Source of the DNA: a virus
Length of the DNA: 50,963 bases
Virus record (IMG/VR): IMGVR_UViG_3300044825_001111
Span: 1 to 50,963 of that record
Direction: 5' to 3' (one strand)
Shown: positions 1 through 7,492 of the stretch, piece by piece
How the letters are laid out: each line of letters opens with the position of its first letter
How positions within the stretch are numbered: the stretch's first letter is position 1
The notes under the pieces: model-generated
Seen by the model: only the letters and a program-made list of their open reading frames with translations
What the model was told of the DNA's origin: nothing
Databases searched by the model: none
Made by a program: the position numbers and the translations under genes

Positions 1-233
1 TTATGGTGCAGCTTGCATAGACTCTGCAGGTTGCTCGGATCGGTGAACAGCGACCAGTCGCCTTTGTGGTCCTTGATGTGGTCGACGGCATAGGCTGCGG
101 TCGTCCTGCCCTGTTCGGTGCACATGCGGCAGAGCGGCTCGATGGCAAGGTGGTGGCGCCTGATCGCAAGCCAGTGCTTCGAGGTGTACCACCGCCGATA
201 GGCCTTAGCCTCTTCGCTCCGCTGGTCGCGCAT
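1..233 (-). CDS. HNH endonuclease next to terminase (continues across the window ends)
   Basis: From an ATG at 233, preceded by GAGGA, the minus strand reads 77 codons to base 3. The protein has CRMC near residue 36, then DHIKDHKGDW, DPSNLQSLC and KLHH, which is the HNH zinc-finger nuclease pattern. The last two bases plus the far end of the window (50963 back to 50942) add NRKNHKP and a stop, which completes the H-N-(R)K end of the motif. The full protein would be 84 residues. HNH proteins of this kind sit beside terminase in HK97-like cos phages and assist genome packaging. The terminase genes lie directly downstream across the junction, so a packaging role is likely. Confidence 0.85.
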   Translation of the reverse strand, partial: MRDQRSEEAKAYRRWYTSKHWLAIRRHHLAIEPLCRMCTEQGRTTAAYAVDHIKDHKGDWSLFTDPSNLQSLCKLHH

Positions 234-240
234 GGTCCTC

Positions 241-269
241 AAACGACAAAACCCGCCTTGCGGGCGGGT
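241..269 (-). terminator. Rho-independent terminator at the end of the early leftward operon
   Basis: On the minus strand a 7-bp perfect stem, ACCCGCC pairing with GGCGGGT around a 5-nt loop (258-262), is followed by a T-rich run (TTTTGTCGTTT). It lies between the last early gene (325-591) and the HNH gene that opens the packaging block, only 8 nt before that ATG. Late expression would therefore need read-through, antitermination or a promoter hidden close by. Confidence 0.8.
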
Positions 270-324
270 GTCGGTGTTCGTGATTGTGGATCGTGCGGGA
301 AGGTGTCAGAAAACGTGTCACAAG

Positions 325-591
325 TCAAGGCCACTGGATAATCTGGTAGGTCAGTGTCTCGCAACGCGCCGCATGTTGCGGTTGAACAGCACGCACCTTG
401 CCATCCCACTCCATTTGCTTGGTCTGGCCGGTTCTGAGAATCCGGAATTCCAGCGCCGGCGCACCGTGCGCGATCACCGTGCGACCCATGACCGATCCGT
501 CTTGACCGATCAGCACGACTTTATAGGGACCGGCTTTCTCGTTCGCCACGTTGGCCGCAGCCTCAATCGCCCAGTCGATCGCGTCCGTCAC
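325..591 (-). CDS. Hypothetical protein, 88 aa
   Basis: GTG start at 591, preceded by a purine-rich GGAGGTGGGAGA stretch. The protein begins MTDAIDWAIEAAANVANEK and has a beta-rich middle (PYKVVLIGQDGS, RTVIAHGAPALEFRIL). I recognise no domain. It is the last gene before the terminator at 241-269 and lies 22 nt after the stop of the gene at 614-1066, so it is the tail of the early operon. Confidence 0.6.
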   Translation of the reverse strand: MTDAIDWAIEAAANVANEKAGPYKVVLIGQDGSVMGRTVIAHGAPALEFRILRTGQTKQMEWDGKVRAVQPQHAARCETLTYQIIQWP

Positions 592-613
592 TCTCCCACC
601 TCCATCGGCATGA

Positions 614-1066
614 TTATTTTTTCTCTTTCCAAACCGTCACCCACACTTCACCGGACCGATCAAGCTCGCTCGACCAATGATCTCGGACCGCCTTGAGTTC
701 AGCGATGATTTGATCTAGCGCCTGCGTTTCAGCGCGACTAACTTCCATGCCGTCAAAGTCGTACTTCAATGTCTCGATGAGATCGAATTGCTTCTCTTCC
801 TCATTGTAGTTTGTGTCCAGCCACACAGCGATCTTCACGCGACCATCTAAACCGAACGTCAACTGTGGCTTCGCAGTGTCTCGGATTTCGGAATACAATT
901 CACCGACAAATTGAGCCATTGAATCCGTCCAGTCGCCTTGCAATGTCCCGATGCTCGACTGAAGGGCGGAATTGACGCAATCGACTATGTATTCGAAGGT
1001 CGGCGGCTTAACAAAAAGCCGAGCGTCGGCGATCTTCTTGTCGAGGTAACTCTTCTTGTCAGCCAT
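614..1066 (-). CDS. Hypothetical protein, 150 aa
   Basis: ATG start at 1066 overlaps the end of the upstream gene by 8 nt. The protein is acidic and soluble, with no signal peptide or membrane segment (KKSYLDKKIADARLFVKPPTFEYIVDCVNSAL at the start, then LDQIIAELKAVRDHW near the end). Its base composition looks more AT-rich than its neighbours, which may mean recent acquisition. I recognise no family. Confidence 0.65.
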   Translation of the reverse strand: MADKKSYLDKKIADARLFVKPPTFEYIVDCVNSALQSSIGTLQGDWTDSMAQFVGELYSEIRDTAKPQLTFGLDGRVKIAVWLDTNYNEEEKQFDLIETLKYDFDGMEVSRAETQALDQIIAELKAVRDHWSSELDRSGEVWVTVWKEKK

Positions 1067-1754
1067 TCTGTTCCTCCATCGGCATGATGCCCGGCCGCAT
1101 GTCCGGCCTTCCCTGTGAGACTATGCCACCACGCCTGGGCGGCCAATAGTGGTTCGCCAGCTGGTCAAGAGCCTTGCGGATCAGGTAGCGGCCGAGGAAG
1201 CGGCGCTCGCGCTGGGCCGAGTGCTTGAACCGGGCGTCCGCGAAATCGTTGAGCTCTGTGCCGTTGATGACCACCTCCGTCAGCACCATCAGGGAATCGC
1301 TATCGAGGATCTTGAGCGTCTTGTTGTGAGCGTTGCGGGCCGCGAGCACGGTGTCGGTTATGTCCTTGAACCCGCCGCCATCGACCCGCTCAAGCGACAG
1401 ATCCTGCGCCCGCTCGTTGGAAAGCCCTGCGCGGTAGAACGTGGCGTAGTAGCGGCAGCCAGCGTTGTACTGATCGGCGGTGATGCCGTCCTTGGGGTTC
1501 TTGATGGCAGCCACGCGCAGCTTGTCGAGGGGCGCGTCGAGCATGCGGATCGTGCGATAATGCGCGGCTTCGGCAGGCGTGAAGACCTCGATGTCGTCGC
1601 CGGCATGGGCGAGGCGTTCGGGTGTTGGCCCTTCGCCGGGATCCTTCTGGCCTTTGGCTGTCGACGTCTCGATGCCTGGCGCTTGCTGGCGCTGTTTGGT
1701 GGCGAAGCGCTTGCGGGCGAGGTGGTCGAGATAGTCCTTGTCGTCACCCGTCAC
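1059..1754 (-). CDS. Hypothetical protein, 231 aa; possible late regulator
   Basis: GTG start at 1754 in a GTGA overlap with the 48-codon gene upstream. The first 80 residues are charged and low complexity. The rest is helical, with a conserved-looking block (GCRYYATFYRAGL, AARNAHNKTLKILDS, LGRYLIRKALDQLANHYWP) that loosely resembles the DUF6456-type proteins of Alphaproteobacteria. Its place, last of the larger early genes before the terminator and the packaging block, is where many phages encode a late-gene activator. That role is positional inference only. Confidence 0.65.
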   Translation of the reverse strand: MTGDDKDYLDHLARKRFATKQRQQAPGIETSTAKGQKDPGEGPTPERLAHAGDDIEVFTPAEAAHYRTIRMLDAPLDKLRVAAIKNPKDGITADQYNAGCRYYATFYRAGLSNERAQDLSLERVDGGGFKDITDTVLAARNAHNKTLKILDSDSLMVLTEVVINGTELNDFADARFKHSAQRERRFLGRYLIRKALDQLANHYWPPRRGGIVSQGRPDMRPGIMPMEEQNG

Positions 1755-1897
1755 TTCTCGACCTCCTTAGCGATCTTGCGCAGCTCGTGCGCGATCTCGG
1801 ACTTCTCGGCGTGCCATGCCTCGGGGTTCCGCCGGTCAGGCACGTTGACCACGACGCGCTTTGCAAGGTCGGCCAGCTTGTCGGCGAGGCGGGTCAT
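1751..1897 (-). CDS. Small charged protein, 48 aa
   Basis: ATG at 1897 overlaps the stop of the DUF1376 gene (ATGA), and its own TGA overlaps the GTG of the next gene (GTGA). The product begins MTRLADKLADLAKRVVVN and ends in a charged helix, KIAKEVEK. The overlaps on both sides support real, coupled translation. No family recognised. Confidence 0.65.
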   Translation of the reverse strand: MTRLADKLADLAKRVVVNVPDRRNPEAWHAEKSEIAHELRKIAKEVEK

Positions 1898-2727
1898 GCG
1901 GCAGGCCTCCACAAGGCCCAGCCCTTTCCGTCCGTAGGCTGAACAAGTTCGATCGGCACTTGGCAGCCTGGCTCATTCGGTAGCGCGCCCCATTTCGCGT
2001 CCCACTGCTGGGTTTCTCGAGCAGTAGCCAGGCGCTTGGCCCACTTATCGGGCGGCACGGCGGCCGGTGCAGGGGCAGAGCCATGGACGCTGTCGACGAT
2101 GCCTCGGACAAAGTACCGCCAGCCCTGAATCGATCTGCTCTTCGGAGTTTTGGCGATCTGGGCTTTGATGCTGGGAATTACCTGGGTCTTGAGGTCGTAG
2201 CCGTCTTGCACCAGCTTCCAAATCGGTGCGATGACGGGATCCGCAAATACCGGGTGCGCCGATATTCCAGGGATGGCCCGCAAGGCAGCGTCGACGTCCT
2301 CGAAGGGGTTTGGGGATGATGAGGGTGAGGGTGAGGGTGAGGGTGAGGGGGCATTGCCGGAAGCATGCGCAGACGCATTGCCGCGGCTAATGTCTTTTTC
2401 TTTATTCCACCGTGACTTAGCACGAACGCTTTGCTTTTTCGAGCTTGCGCGGACGAATTGAAACTCTTTTTGTAACCGTTTCTGCAGCAACCAATTGCCG
2501 GTCGAAGAGCAGAACGTGGCGACGATCTTGGACAGAACCAACTTCTCGTCTTCCGTGCATTGCAGACGCTCCGCAATCCACTCCATGTCGTTCGGGACTC
2601 GGCACTCGGGCGACCGCCACATCAGCACCAAGAGGTCATGGTACAGGCCACGATGCGCCCGCGGAAGGAACGCCGTGTCTGCAATCCACGAGTCGGTGAA
2701 GAGCGGCAGCGCGGCAAACTCAGCCAT
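1894..2727 (-). CDS. DUF1376 replication protein (O-like), 277 aa
   Basis: Residues 1-110 match the DUF1376 pattern: LPLFTDSWIADTAFL, then RGLYHDLLVLMWRSPECRVPND and a basic segment. Such proteins sit beside phage helicases and are thought to act in replication initiation, like lambda O. A Pro-Ser repeat at about residues 126-136 is encoded by the hexamer tract at 2321-2350 and links to a C-terminal domain of about 130 residues (QGWRYFVRGIVDS). The ATG at 2727 overlaps the helicase stop by 8 nt. The N-terminal domain is a confident call; the exact role is inferred. Confidence 0.8.
   Translation of the reverse strand: MAEFAALPLFTDSWIADTAFLPRAHRGLYHDLLVLMWRSPECRVPNDMEWIAERLQCTEDEKLVLSKIVATFCSSTGNWLLQKRLQKEFQFVRASSKKQSVRAKSRWNKEKDISRGNASAHASGNAPSPSPSPSPSSSPNPFEDVDAALRAIPGISAHPVFADPVIAPIWKLVQDGYDLKTQVIPSIKAQIAKTPKSRSIQGWRYFVRGIVDSVHGSAPAPAAVPPDKWAKRLATARETQQWDAKWGALPNEPGCQVPIELVQPTDGKGWALWRPAA
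2321..2350 (+). repeat. (GAGGGT)n tract, G-quadruplex motif inside the replication gene
   Basis: Four perfect GAGGGT hexamers and a fifth ending in GGGG. On the plus strand this gives five G3+ runs separated by TGA, a canonical four-stranded G-quadruplex pattern. On the coding strand it specifies the Pro-Ser linker. Lambda-like phages often carry their origin repeats within the initiator gene, so this is the best origin candidate in the window. Confidence 0.6.
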
Positions 2728-4141
2728 GCTGGCGCTCCATGTCCCGGATGACGGCACACCCGAGGTCGCAGTAGAATTCCAGCACCGGACAAGGCCCGCC
2801 TCTGTGTTTCCCGAACATCACCTCAAGGGTGTTTCGCTTCTTCGCCAGTTGCGCCTGGCGGGCGAGTTCCTCCTCCATGTCGTCTTTCTTCTGACGTTCA
2901 AGATAGTATGCCTCGCGGTAGACAAACATCACGACGTCGGCGTCCTGCTCGATGGCTCCCGACCAGCGCAGGTCTGACAGGCCGGGCCTCTTGTCCTCTC
3001 TGCCCTCAACACCGCGGTTGAGCTGCACGAGAGAAATCACAGCAACATCCAATTCCTTGGCAAGTTGCTTCAGCGACATGCTGATCTCTTCGGTTTCCGC
3101 CGCCTTGGATCCGCTATAGCGGCCAGTCGCGGCGATCAGGTTCAGGTGGTCAATGCAGATGACCTCGAGGCGCTTACCATCGGCGGCAAGGCGCTGGGCA
3201 TAGGCTTGGGCAGCAGCGCGGATCTGCGCCACGGTGAGGCCTGGGCGATCGGCAATGTGCAACGGCATGGCATCGAGCCGCGACTGCACCCGGCAGACCG
3301 CCTCGAACTTGCGCTCGAAGCCCAGGGCGCCGACCTGCGAAGCCGATATGTCCCGATACTCGATCCGGCTGTCGCGCGACCAGGCGAGGTCGCAGAGCGC
3401 CATTTCGGTCAACTCGTCGCGCCCCATCTCGAGGCTGAACATCATGACGCCGTGGCCCTTGGCGGCGGTCTTGAGCAGCCATGACAAGGCGGTGGTAGTC
3501 TTGCCCATGCCGGGCCTGCCGGCGATGACGTAGAACCGTCCGCGCCGCCATCCGCCGAGGGTCTTGGCCAGTTCGAGGCTGCCTGGATAGGCGAAGTCCC
3601 GCGGCGCCTCGCCAAGCGTGAATGCCTCCTGCAGCTTCTGCAGCACCTTGTCGGCCACCTTGGCAATCGCCTCGGCGCCCTCGCTTGTCTGCAGGTGCGC
3701 CTTCTTGAGCCGGTCCATTTCAGCGGCCACCGCCTCGATGCGTTCGGAGTCCTCGTTGGCCACGGCCGTCGCCAGCTCGTCGGCCAGGTGGTCGTGCTTG
3801 ACCTGCCGGGCGCAACCGGGAATCGCGATCCCTGGCGCTGCGTGGCGAACGTAGCGCGCAACCAGGGCCCTGCCGGTGATGCCGACCTCTTGGAGCGTTG
3901 AGTCGTCCTCGAGCTGCCGGATCAGCCATTGCACCAGCGGGAAATTGCAGAGGCCCAGTTCGGCGCCCTCGCCCATGAGGCCGAAGAGCCTGCCGTTGAA
4001 GGTATCGCCGAAGTGGCCCCACTCGATTATGGCGGCAACCTCGCGGTAGGTCGCCACGTCTCGAGCAACCATCAGGGCGCCGAGCAACTGCATTTCGTTG
4101 GCGAAGCGCTCGTCGACGAGATTTGCAGCCAGCGCCGTCAT
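2720..4141 (-). CDS. Replicative DNA helicase, DnaB family, 473 aa
   Basis: N-terminal DnaB domain (NEMQLLGALM at residues 15-24) and a RecA-fold core. Walker A is GRPGMGKTT at residues 208-216, Walker B is VICIDHL at about 327-333, followed by LVQLNR at 371-376 and the SGAIEQDADVV segment near 395. The length fits DnaB. It would unwind DNA at the phage fork as a hexamer. ATG at 4141 overlaps the stop of the HNH gene (ATGA). No separate primase gene was seen, so host primase is probably used. Confidence 0.93.
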   Translation of the reverse strand: MTALAANLVDERFANEMQLLGALMVARDVATYREVAAIIEWGHFGDTFNGRLFGLMGEGAELGLCNFPLVQWLIRQLEDDSTLQEVGITGRALVARYVRHAAPGIAIPGCARQVKHDHLADELATAVANEDSERIEAVAAEMDRLKKAHLQTSEGAEAIAKVADKVLQKLQEAFTLGEAPRDFAYPGSLELAKTLGGWRRGRFYVIAGRPGMGKTTTALSWLLKTAAKGHGVMMFSLEMGRDELTEMALCDLAWSRDSRIEYRDISASQVGALGFERKFEAVCRVQSRLDAMPLHIADRPGLTVAQIRAAAQAYAQRLAADGKRLEVICIDHLNLIAATGRYSGSKAAETEEISMSLKQLAKELDVAVISLVQLNRGVEGREDKRPGLSDLRWSGAIEQDADVVMFVYREAYYLERQKKDDMEEELARQAQLAKKRNTLEVMFGKHRGGPCPVLEFYCDLGCAVIRDMERQHG

Positions 4142-4383
4142 GCGACCCTCCGTTTCGTCTTGCGGTGTTCGTGGAAGAGGCTGTGGCAGTCGTGGCAAAG
4201 CACGGTGACGTCTGCCGGCCACTCGCACCCGATTCGCACATAAGTGCGGTGATGGACGTCGAGGCGGTCGGCGCCATTGCAGACCTGACAGCGGTTGCCG
4301 GCGTGGGCGAGCGCCTTGCGCTTGACCTGCGACCAGTGCGCCGATCTGAGGTATGCGGAATAGTCGCCGACCGGGTTGCGCAT
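4138..4383 (-). CDS. HNH-like nuclease, 81 aa
   Basis: Begins MRNPVGDYSAYLRSAHWSQVK. It has CQVC and CHDC zinc ligand pairs around the sequence DRLDVHHRTYVRIG, the common layout of small phage HNH proteins (CxxC, VHH, LCxxCH). It starts in a TGATG overlap with the gene before it and ends in an ATGA overlap with the helicase. A nuclease is likely, but a pure zinc-ribbon accessory protein cannot be ruled out. Confidence 0.75.
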   Translation of the reverse strand: MRNPVGDYSAYLRSAHWSQVKRKALAHAGNRCQVCNGADRLDVHHRTYVRIGCEWPADVTVLCHDCHSLFHEHRKTKRRVA

Positions 4384-4595
4384 CAGCCTGCATCCTTCAG
4401 CGTAAGAATGCTTGCGCGCGTGAAGCGTCGCCTCGACCGTTCCTTCGCCCTGGCCATCATGTGTGCGCCCCGATTGTCCGTCGTAAGATCAACCGGCTTC
4501 TGCCGGTAGCGGCGGCCGTCAGGGACGCCGGGCATCTTCGCCAGCGTGACGGGCGCGAACATCATTTCCAGATATGTGCCTTTCTCGTACCTCAT
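4383..4595 (-). CDS. Small basic protein, 70 aa
   Basis: ATG at 4595 overlaps the upstream stop (ATGA). The product is strongly basic (MMARAKERSRRRFTR near the C-terminus) and could bind nucleic acid, but I recognise no domain. It lies in a cluster of tightly coupled small early genes before the helicase. Confidence 0.6.
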   Translation of the reverse strand: MRYEKGTYLEMMFAPVTLAKMPGVPDGRRYRQKPVDLTTDNRGAHMMARAKERSRRRFTRASILTLKDAG

Positions 4596-4816
4596 CCTTG
4601 CCTCCAGTGCTGCGCGGCCGGGCCGCATTGATCTCCGGGCTTCCGACAATCCAGCTTCGACTGCGGCAGCCTCTCGACGACCGCCTCCCAGCCGTCACGC
4701 GGCGGGCGAAGGGTCTTGCCGTCGGGCAGCAGGCGTTCGCGGAGACAGCCCACACGCTCGCGGCCCTGGACGTAGGTGATGGTGCTATGGAAGCAGCGGG
4801 TGCAGGCTGGGGTCAT
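4592..4816 (-). CDS. Cys-containing small protein, 74 aa
   Basis: Begins MTPACTRCFHSTITYVQG. A CxxC pair at the start and further Cys near residues 25, 57 and 64 suggest a small zinc-binding fold. ATG at 4816 overlaps the stop of the 45-codon gene upstream (ATGA), and its stop overlaps the next ATG. Function unknown. Confidence 0.6.
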   Translation of the reverse strand: MTPACTRCFHSTITYVQGRERVGCLRERLLPDGKTLRPPRDGWEAVVERLPQSKLDCRKPGDQCGPAAQHWRQG

Positions 4817-4950
4817 GGGATGCCACCGTTGCGCTCGACCCAATACATTTCCGGCAGGGTGCGGAACTGCTTGCTGCCGACTTTCAGCGCCAGCATGTGT
4901 AGCGCGAGGTGGTAGCAATCGAGCGCGTCTTCCCGCCAGTCGTAGGTCAA
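4813..4950 (-). CDS. Small protein, 45 aa
   Basis: TTG start at 4950 lies inside the last codons of the HNH-AP2 gene. The product begins (M)TYDWREDALDCYHLALHM and ends ERNGGIP, and its TGA overlaps the ATG of the next gene (ATGA). The coupling at both ends and a non-random composition argue that it is real. No family recognised. Confidence 0.5.
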   Translation of the reverse strand: MTYDWREDALDCYHLALHMLALKVGSKQFRTLPEMYWVERNGGIP

Positions 4951-5465
4951 AGCATCACCTCCTGTTTCGCAGGAGCGGGGCGCTCGATGAAGGGATGCAG
5001 ATTAGCTGCCGCTTTTTCGTATGCTTGGCGGGCCTCGTCCTGAGTGTTGAACCGGCCAAGGAAATGGCGCTTACCATTTGCGCGAATAAGGGCCTGCCAC
5101 TTTTTGTAAGTTTTATGGAGATGCCAGCCGCCGCCATGCCGAATGTTCTGCATGTTTTCGGATCGCGTGGCGTGACGCAGATTGGCTAACCTATTGTCGG
5201 ATGGATTGCCGTTAATGTGATCCACTTCATCGTGCGGCCAAACGCCTGTCGCATAGTAAATTGCAAGCCTGTGTCCGAGATACCAATGGCCGTCGAGAGA
5301 TATAAGTTCGTAGCCCGCGCTATTGAAATAGCCAGCCCGACTCCCCGCGGCCTTTCGTCCGCCACTCTTTAGCCGGGTGAATATGCCAGTTTCCGAATTG
5401 TAGCTGACCAGTTCTTTCAAACGGCCAAGCGGCATCTGCTCCTGTGAGCGGCGCTGCACAGTCAT
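4947..5465 (-). CDS. HNH endonuclease with AP2 domain, 172 aa
   Basis: Central HNH_3 motif (HRLAIYYATG, then DEVDHINGNPSDNRLANLR) followed by an AP2-type DNA-binding domain (YKKWQALIRANGKRHFLGRF, DEARQAYEKAA). This is the classic free-standing phage homing endonuclease, which cuts related phage DNA and promotes its own spread. ATG at 5465 overlaps the stop of the methyltransferase (ATGA). The local base composition looks AT-richer than the helicase region, in line with mobility. Confidence 0.88.
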   Translation of the reverse strand: MTVQRRSQEQMPLGRLKELVSYNSETGIFTRLKSGGRKAAGSRAGYFNSAGYELISLDGHWYLGHRLAIYYATGVWPHDEVDHINGNPSDNRLANLRHATRSENMQNIRHGGGWHLHKTYKKWQALIRANGKRHFLGRFNTQDEARQAYEKAAANLHPFIERPAPAKQEVML

Positions 5466-6157
5466 AACATTTTCTCCTGAACTGGCGGTTTAGGCCGCTC
5501 TTGAAAAAAATCAGGCTGCTTATAGGCTTGCTCGATCCGGCGACACGCTATGTCAAAGTACTTCGGCTCTATCTCAATGCCGATGAACTTGCGGCCTAGC
5601 TTGGCGCAGGCGACTCCAGTGGTGCCGCTGCCCATGAAGGGGTCGAGGATGGTTTCAGCTTTCGGAACCCGCAAAACAAAATGCTCCACGAGCCATGCTG
5701 GCTTTTGATGCGGGTGAACTCTTCCTTTACTTTCCCAAGAAACAACAACTTCGCCTCTCAATACACCTTCGCCGCGCGAGCCTTCCCAGCCCCTTCCTCC
5801 GATGTAAGCTAACTCAAATGAAGGCTTCCACGGCATCGAAAGGTCGCCCATGCCAAATGCCGGGCCTTTGTCCCACACCACACAGGCGCGGGCGTTTGCA
5901 GTCGGAGGTGTCTTCCACGTCCCAAAGAACACAGACGGACGCTCGCCGCACCACTCAACAACCCAATCTCTTGCCTCGGTTGTCTCGTCGTTCTGGATAG
6001 TGGTTTTCTGCCAAGACGCGCCGTGATTACTGGCGTGAGAAATCCCATAAGGCGGATCAGTCACCACGGCATCGACCTTGCCAAGCGTGGGGAGAATGTC
6101 GCGGCAGTCGCCTAAGTAAAGAACGGCATCGCCTATGGTTTCAACGCGCACCGTCAC
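5462..6157 (-). CDS. DNA methyltransferase (N6-adenine/N4-cytosine class), 231 aa
   Basis: Catalytic motif DPPYG is at about residues 34-38 and the SAM-binding motif DPFMGSGTTG is near the C-terminus, with EIEPKYFDIACRRI after it. Catalytic motif first and SAM motif last is the beta-class order. GTG at 6157 overlaps the stop of the winged-helix gene (GTGA). No restriction partner lies nearby, so this is an orphan enzyme that may protect phage DNA or regulate expression. Target site unknown. Confidence 0.88.
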   Translation of the reverse strand: MTVRVETIGDAVLYLGDCRDILPTLGKVDAVVTDPPYGISHASNHGASWQKTTIQNDETTEARDWVVEWCGERPSVFFGTWKTPPTANARACVVWDKGPAFGMGDLSMPWKPSFELAYIGGRGWEGSRGEGVLRGEVVVSWESKGRVHPHQKPAWLVEHFVLRVPKAETILDPFMGSGTTGVACAKLGRKFIGIEIEPKYFDIACRRIEQAYKQPDFFQERPKPPVQEKML

Positions 6158-6522
6158 CGCCAGCCCCCGATCTTCGCCCGCAACAGGTCCAGCGCCTTGC
6201 CTTCGACGCAGTAGCCGATGCCGTAGAGCGTCCTGATGTAGAGCCACGGTAGCTTGCGCCTCACGCGCTTGACCTGGCTGTCGGCAAGCCTGAGATCGCC
6301 GTCCTCGACGTGGCAGCACAGCGCCGCGATCCGCTCCCGCGTCATGGTCTTGCCGGTTGCAAATGCTCGAAGCAGCTTGGCCTCGCCAATGGTGCAGCGC
6401 AGGCCTCGCATGATAGCGGCCAGCTCGTCGGCGTCGCTGTTGACGCGGTAGACCTCAAGCTCGGCTTCGAGCGCCTCGACCTTCTGGCGCAGCTGCGTAA
6501 CCTCTTGCTGGTAGGTGTTCAT
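6154..6522 (-). CDS. Coiled-coil plus winged-helix DNA-binding protein, 122 aa
   Basis: Residues 1-35 form a heptad-like coiled coil (QEVTQLRQKVEALEAELEVY). The C-terminal half (SQVKRVRRKLP, IRTLYGIGYCVEG) resembles the OmpR/PhoB winged helix, where the recognition helix and the YGxGY hairpin contact DNA. There is no receiver domain. Translation is coupled to the VRR-NUC gene (ATGA at 6522). It is probably a phage transcription regulator; its target is unknown. Confidence 0.65.
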   Translation of the reverse strand: MNTYQQEVTQLRQKVEALEAELEVYRVNSDADELAAIMRGLRCTIGEAKLLRAFATGKTMTRERIAALCCHVEDGDLRLADSQVKRVRRKLPWLYIRTLYGIGYCVEGKALDLLRAKIGGWR

Positions 6523-6914
6523 GCGGCCTTCGCCTTCCCCGGCAATGCGCCCCAATCGACCAAGACGCGCAAAGCATCATCGATGTTGTCCGCCCATGTT
6601 GCGTATGCTCCAGCGTCACGCGCATCTGCGAGAAACTGCTTCTGCACATCAGAGGGCTCTTCTCCGCGTGCCTTGAGTTCGAGAAAATGCGCGCGGCCAT
6701 CAACCACGATCAGCAGGTCAGCCGCGCCCGGCTTTAATCCCTGCCGCTTGTATTCGGCACCGAGCGCAGCCGATCTTTTCCCCTCGTTCGTGATCTTGAG
6801 GTACAGAACGCCCGGCAATGCGGTGAGGCGAAGGTGCTCGCAGACGGCGCGCTGCAGCCGGGCTTCGGGGTTGTCCCTGCGGGTGCGGGTGTAGAAGGGA
6901 AGGGCGCCGTTCAC
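6519..6914 (-). CDS. VRR-NUC domain nuclease, 131 aa
   Basis: A PD-(D/E)xK-type core is visible: KPGAADLLIV with the Asp, then HFLELKARG giving the E-x-K pair, then QKQFLADARDAGAY. This matches the VRR-NUC family, found in phage replication modules and linked to branched-DNA or Holliday-junction cleavage. ATG at 6914 overlaps the upstream stop (ATGA). It likely resolves recombination or replication intermediates before packaging. Confidence 0.82.
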   Translation of the reverse strand: MNGALPFYTRTRRDNPEARLQRAVCEHLRLTALPGVLYLKITNEGKRSAALGAEYKRQGLKPGAADLLIVVDGRAHFLELKARGEEPSDVQKQFLADARDAGAYATWADNIDDALRVLVDWGALPGKAKAA

Positions 6915-7483
6915 GCCGCGACCTCCTGGCGCTTCCTCCGGTCAAGCGCCTCGGGAATGTCGCCCATGTCGAGAGAACCGGCGAGCGGCCGCGGGGGGAC
7001 GTCGGACACCTGCTCGCCGGCCGCCGATCGAAGGAGTGTTGCACTACCTTCGTCGCTATCGTCCGGCAGGCAGTGCGCGGACGATATGGGATTGATGGAC
7101 GGCGAGCCAGGCTCCAAAGTCTCGCCGTCCGCACGCGGGCTGGTGGTTACCGTCTCCGCATGGTCTGTGATCTCGCCGGTTTCGGGGTCGTGGGGCTCCG
7201 CGCCCGCGGGCGTGTGCGCGCGGGCAAGTTCCGTGCCAGTTGCCTCAAGCATCGCCAGCACCGCCCAGACGCGGGCGTCGTGAGCCTCAAGAGCGTCCTT
7301 GTCGACGCGCCGCTTCTGCCGCAGCTTCACCGCCTCTTTCCAGGCCTTAAACGTCGGCGGCTCGACGCTTTCCTTGATGTTGTCAAAGACCGCCTTCTTG
7401 TCGTCCTGCAGGGCGCGGATCTCGGCGTCGAGCGCGTCGATCTGCGCGGCGGCGGATTTCAACAGCGCGGCGTTCTCGATCAT
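6911..7483 (-). CDS. DUF2312/GapR-like coiled-coil protein, 190 aa
   Basis: Residues 1-80 are helical and charged (QIDALDAEIRALQDDKKAVFDNIKE, then FKAWKEAVKLRQKRR) and resemble the DUF2312/GapR domain of Alphaproteobacteria. GapR clamps overtwisted DNA in front of replication forks. The last 100 residues are low complexity and Pro/Ser/Glu rich, which is longer than usual for the family. The gene sits in the replication module, which fits a role on phage DNA. Assignment is by pattern only. Confidence 0.55.
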   Translation of the reverse strand: MIENAALLKSAAAQIDALDAEIRALQDDKKAVFDNIKESVEPPTFKAWKEAVKLRQKRRVDKDALEAHDARVWAVLAMLEATGTELARAHTPAGAEPHDPETGEITDHAETVTTSPRADGETLEPGSPSINPISSAHCLPDDSDEGSATLLRSAAGEQVSDVPPRPLAGSLDMGDIPEALDRRKRQEVAA

Positions 7484-7492
7484 GACCGCACC

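Noticed and set aside
1149-1937. A 262-codon plus-strand frame in the early region
   Set aside because: It opposes three coupled minus-strand genes and has shadow-type composition.
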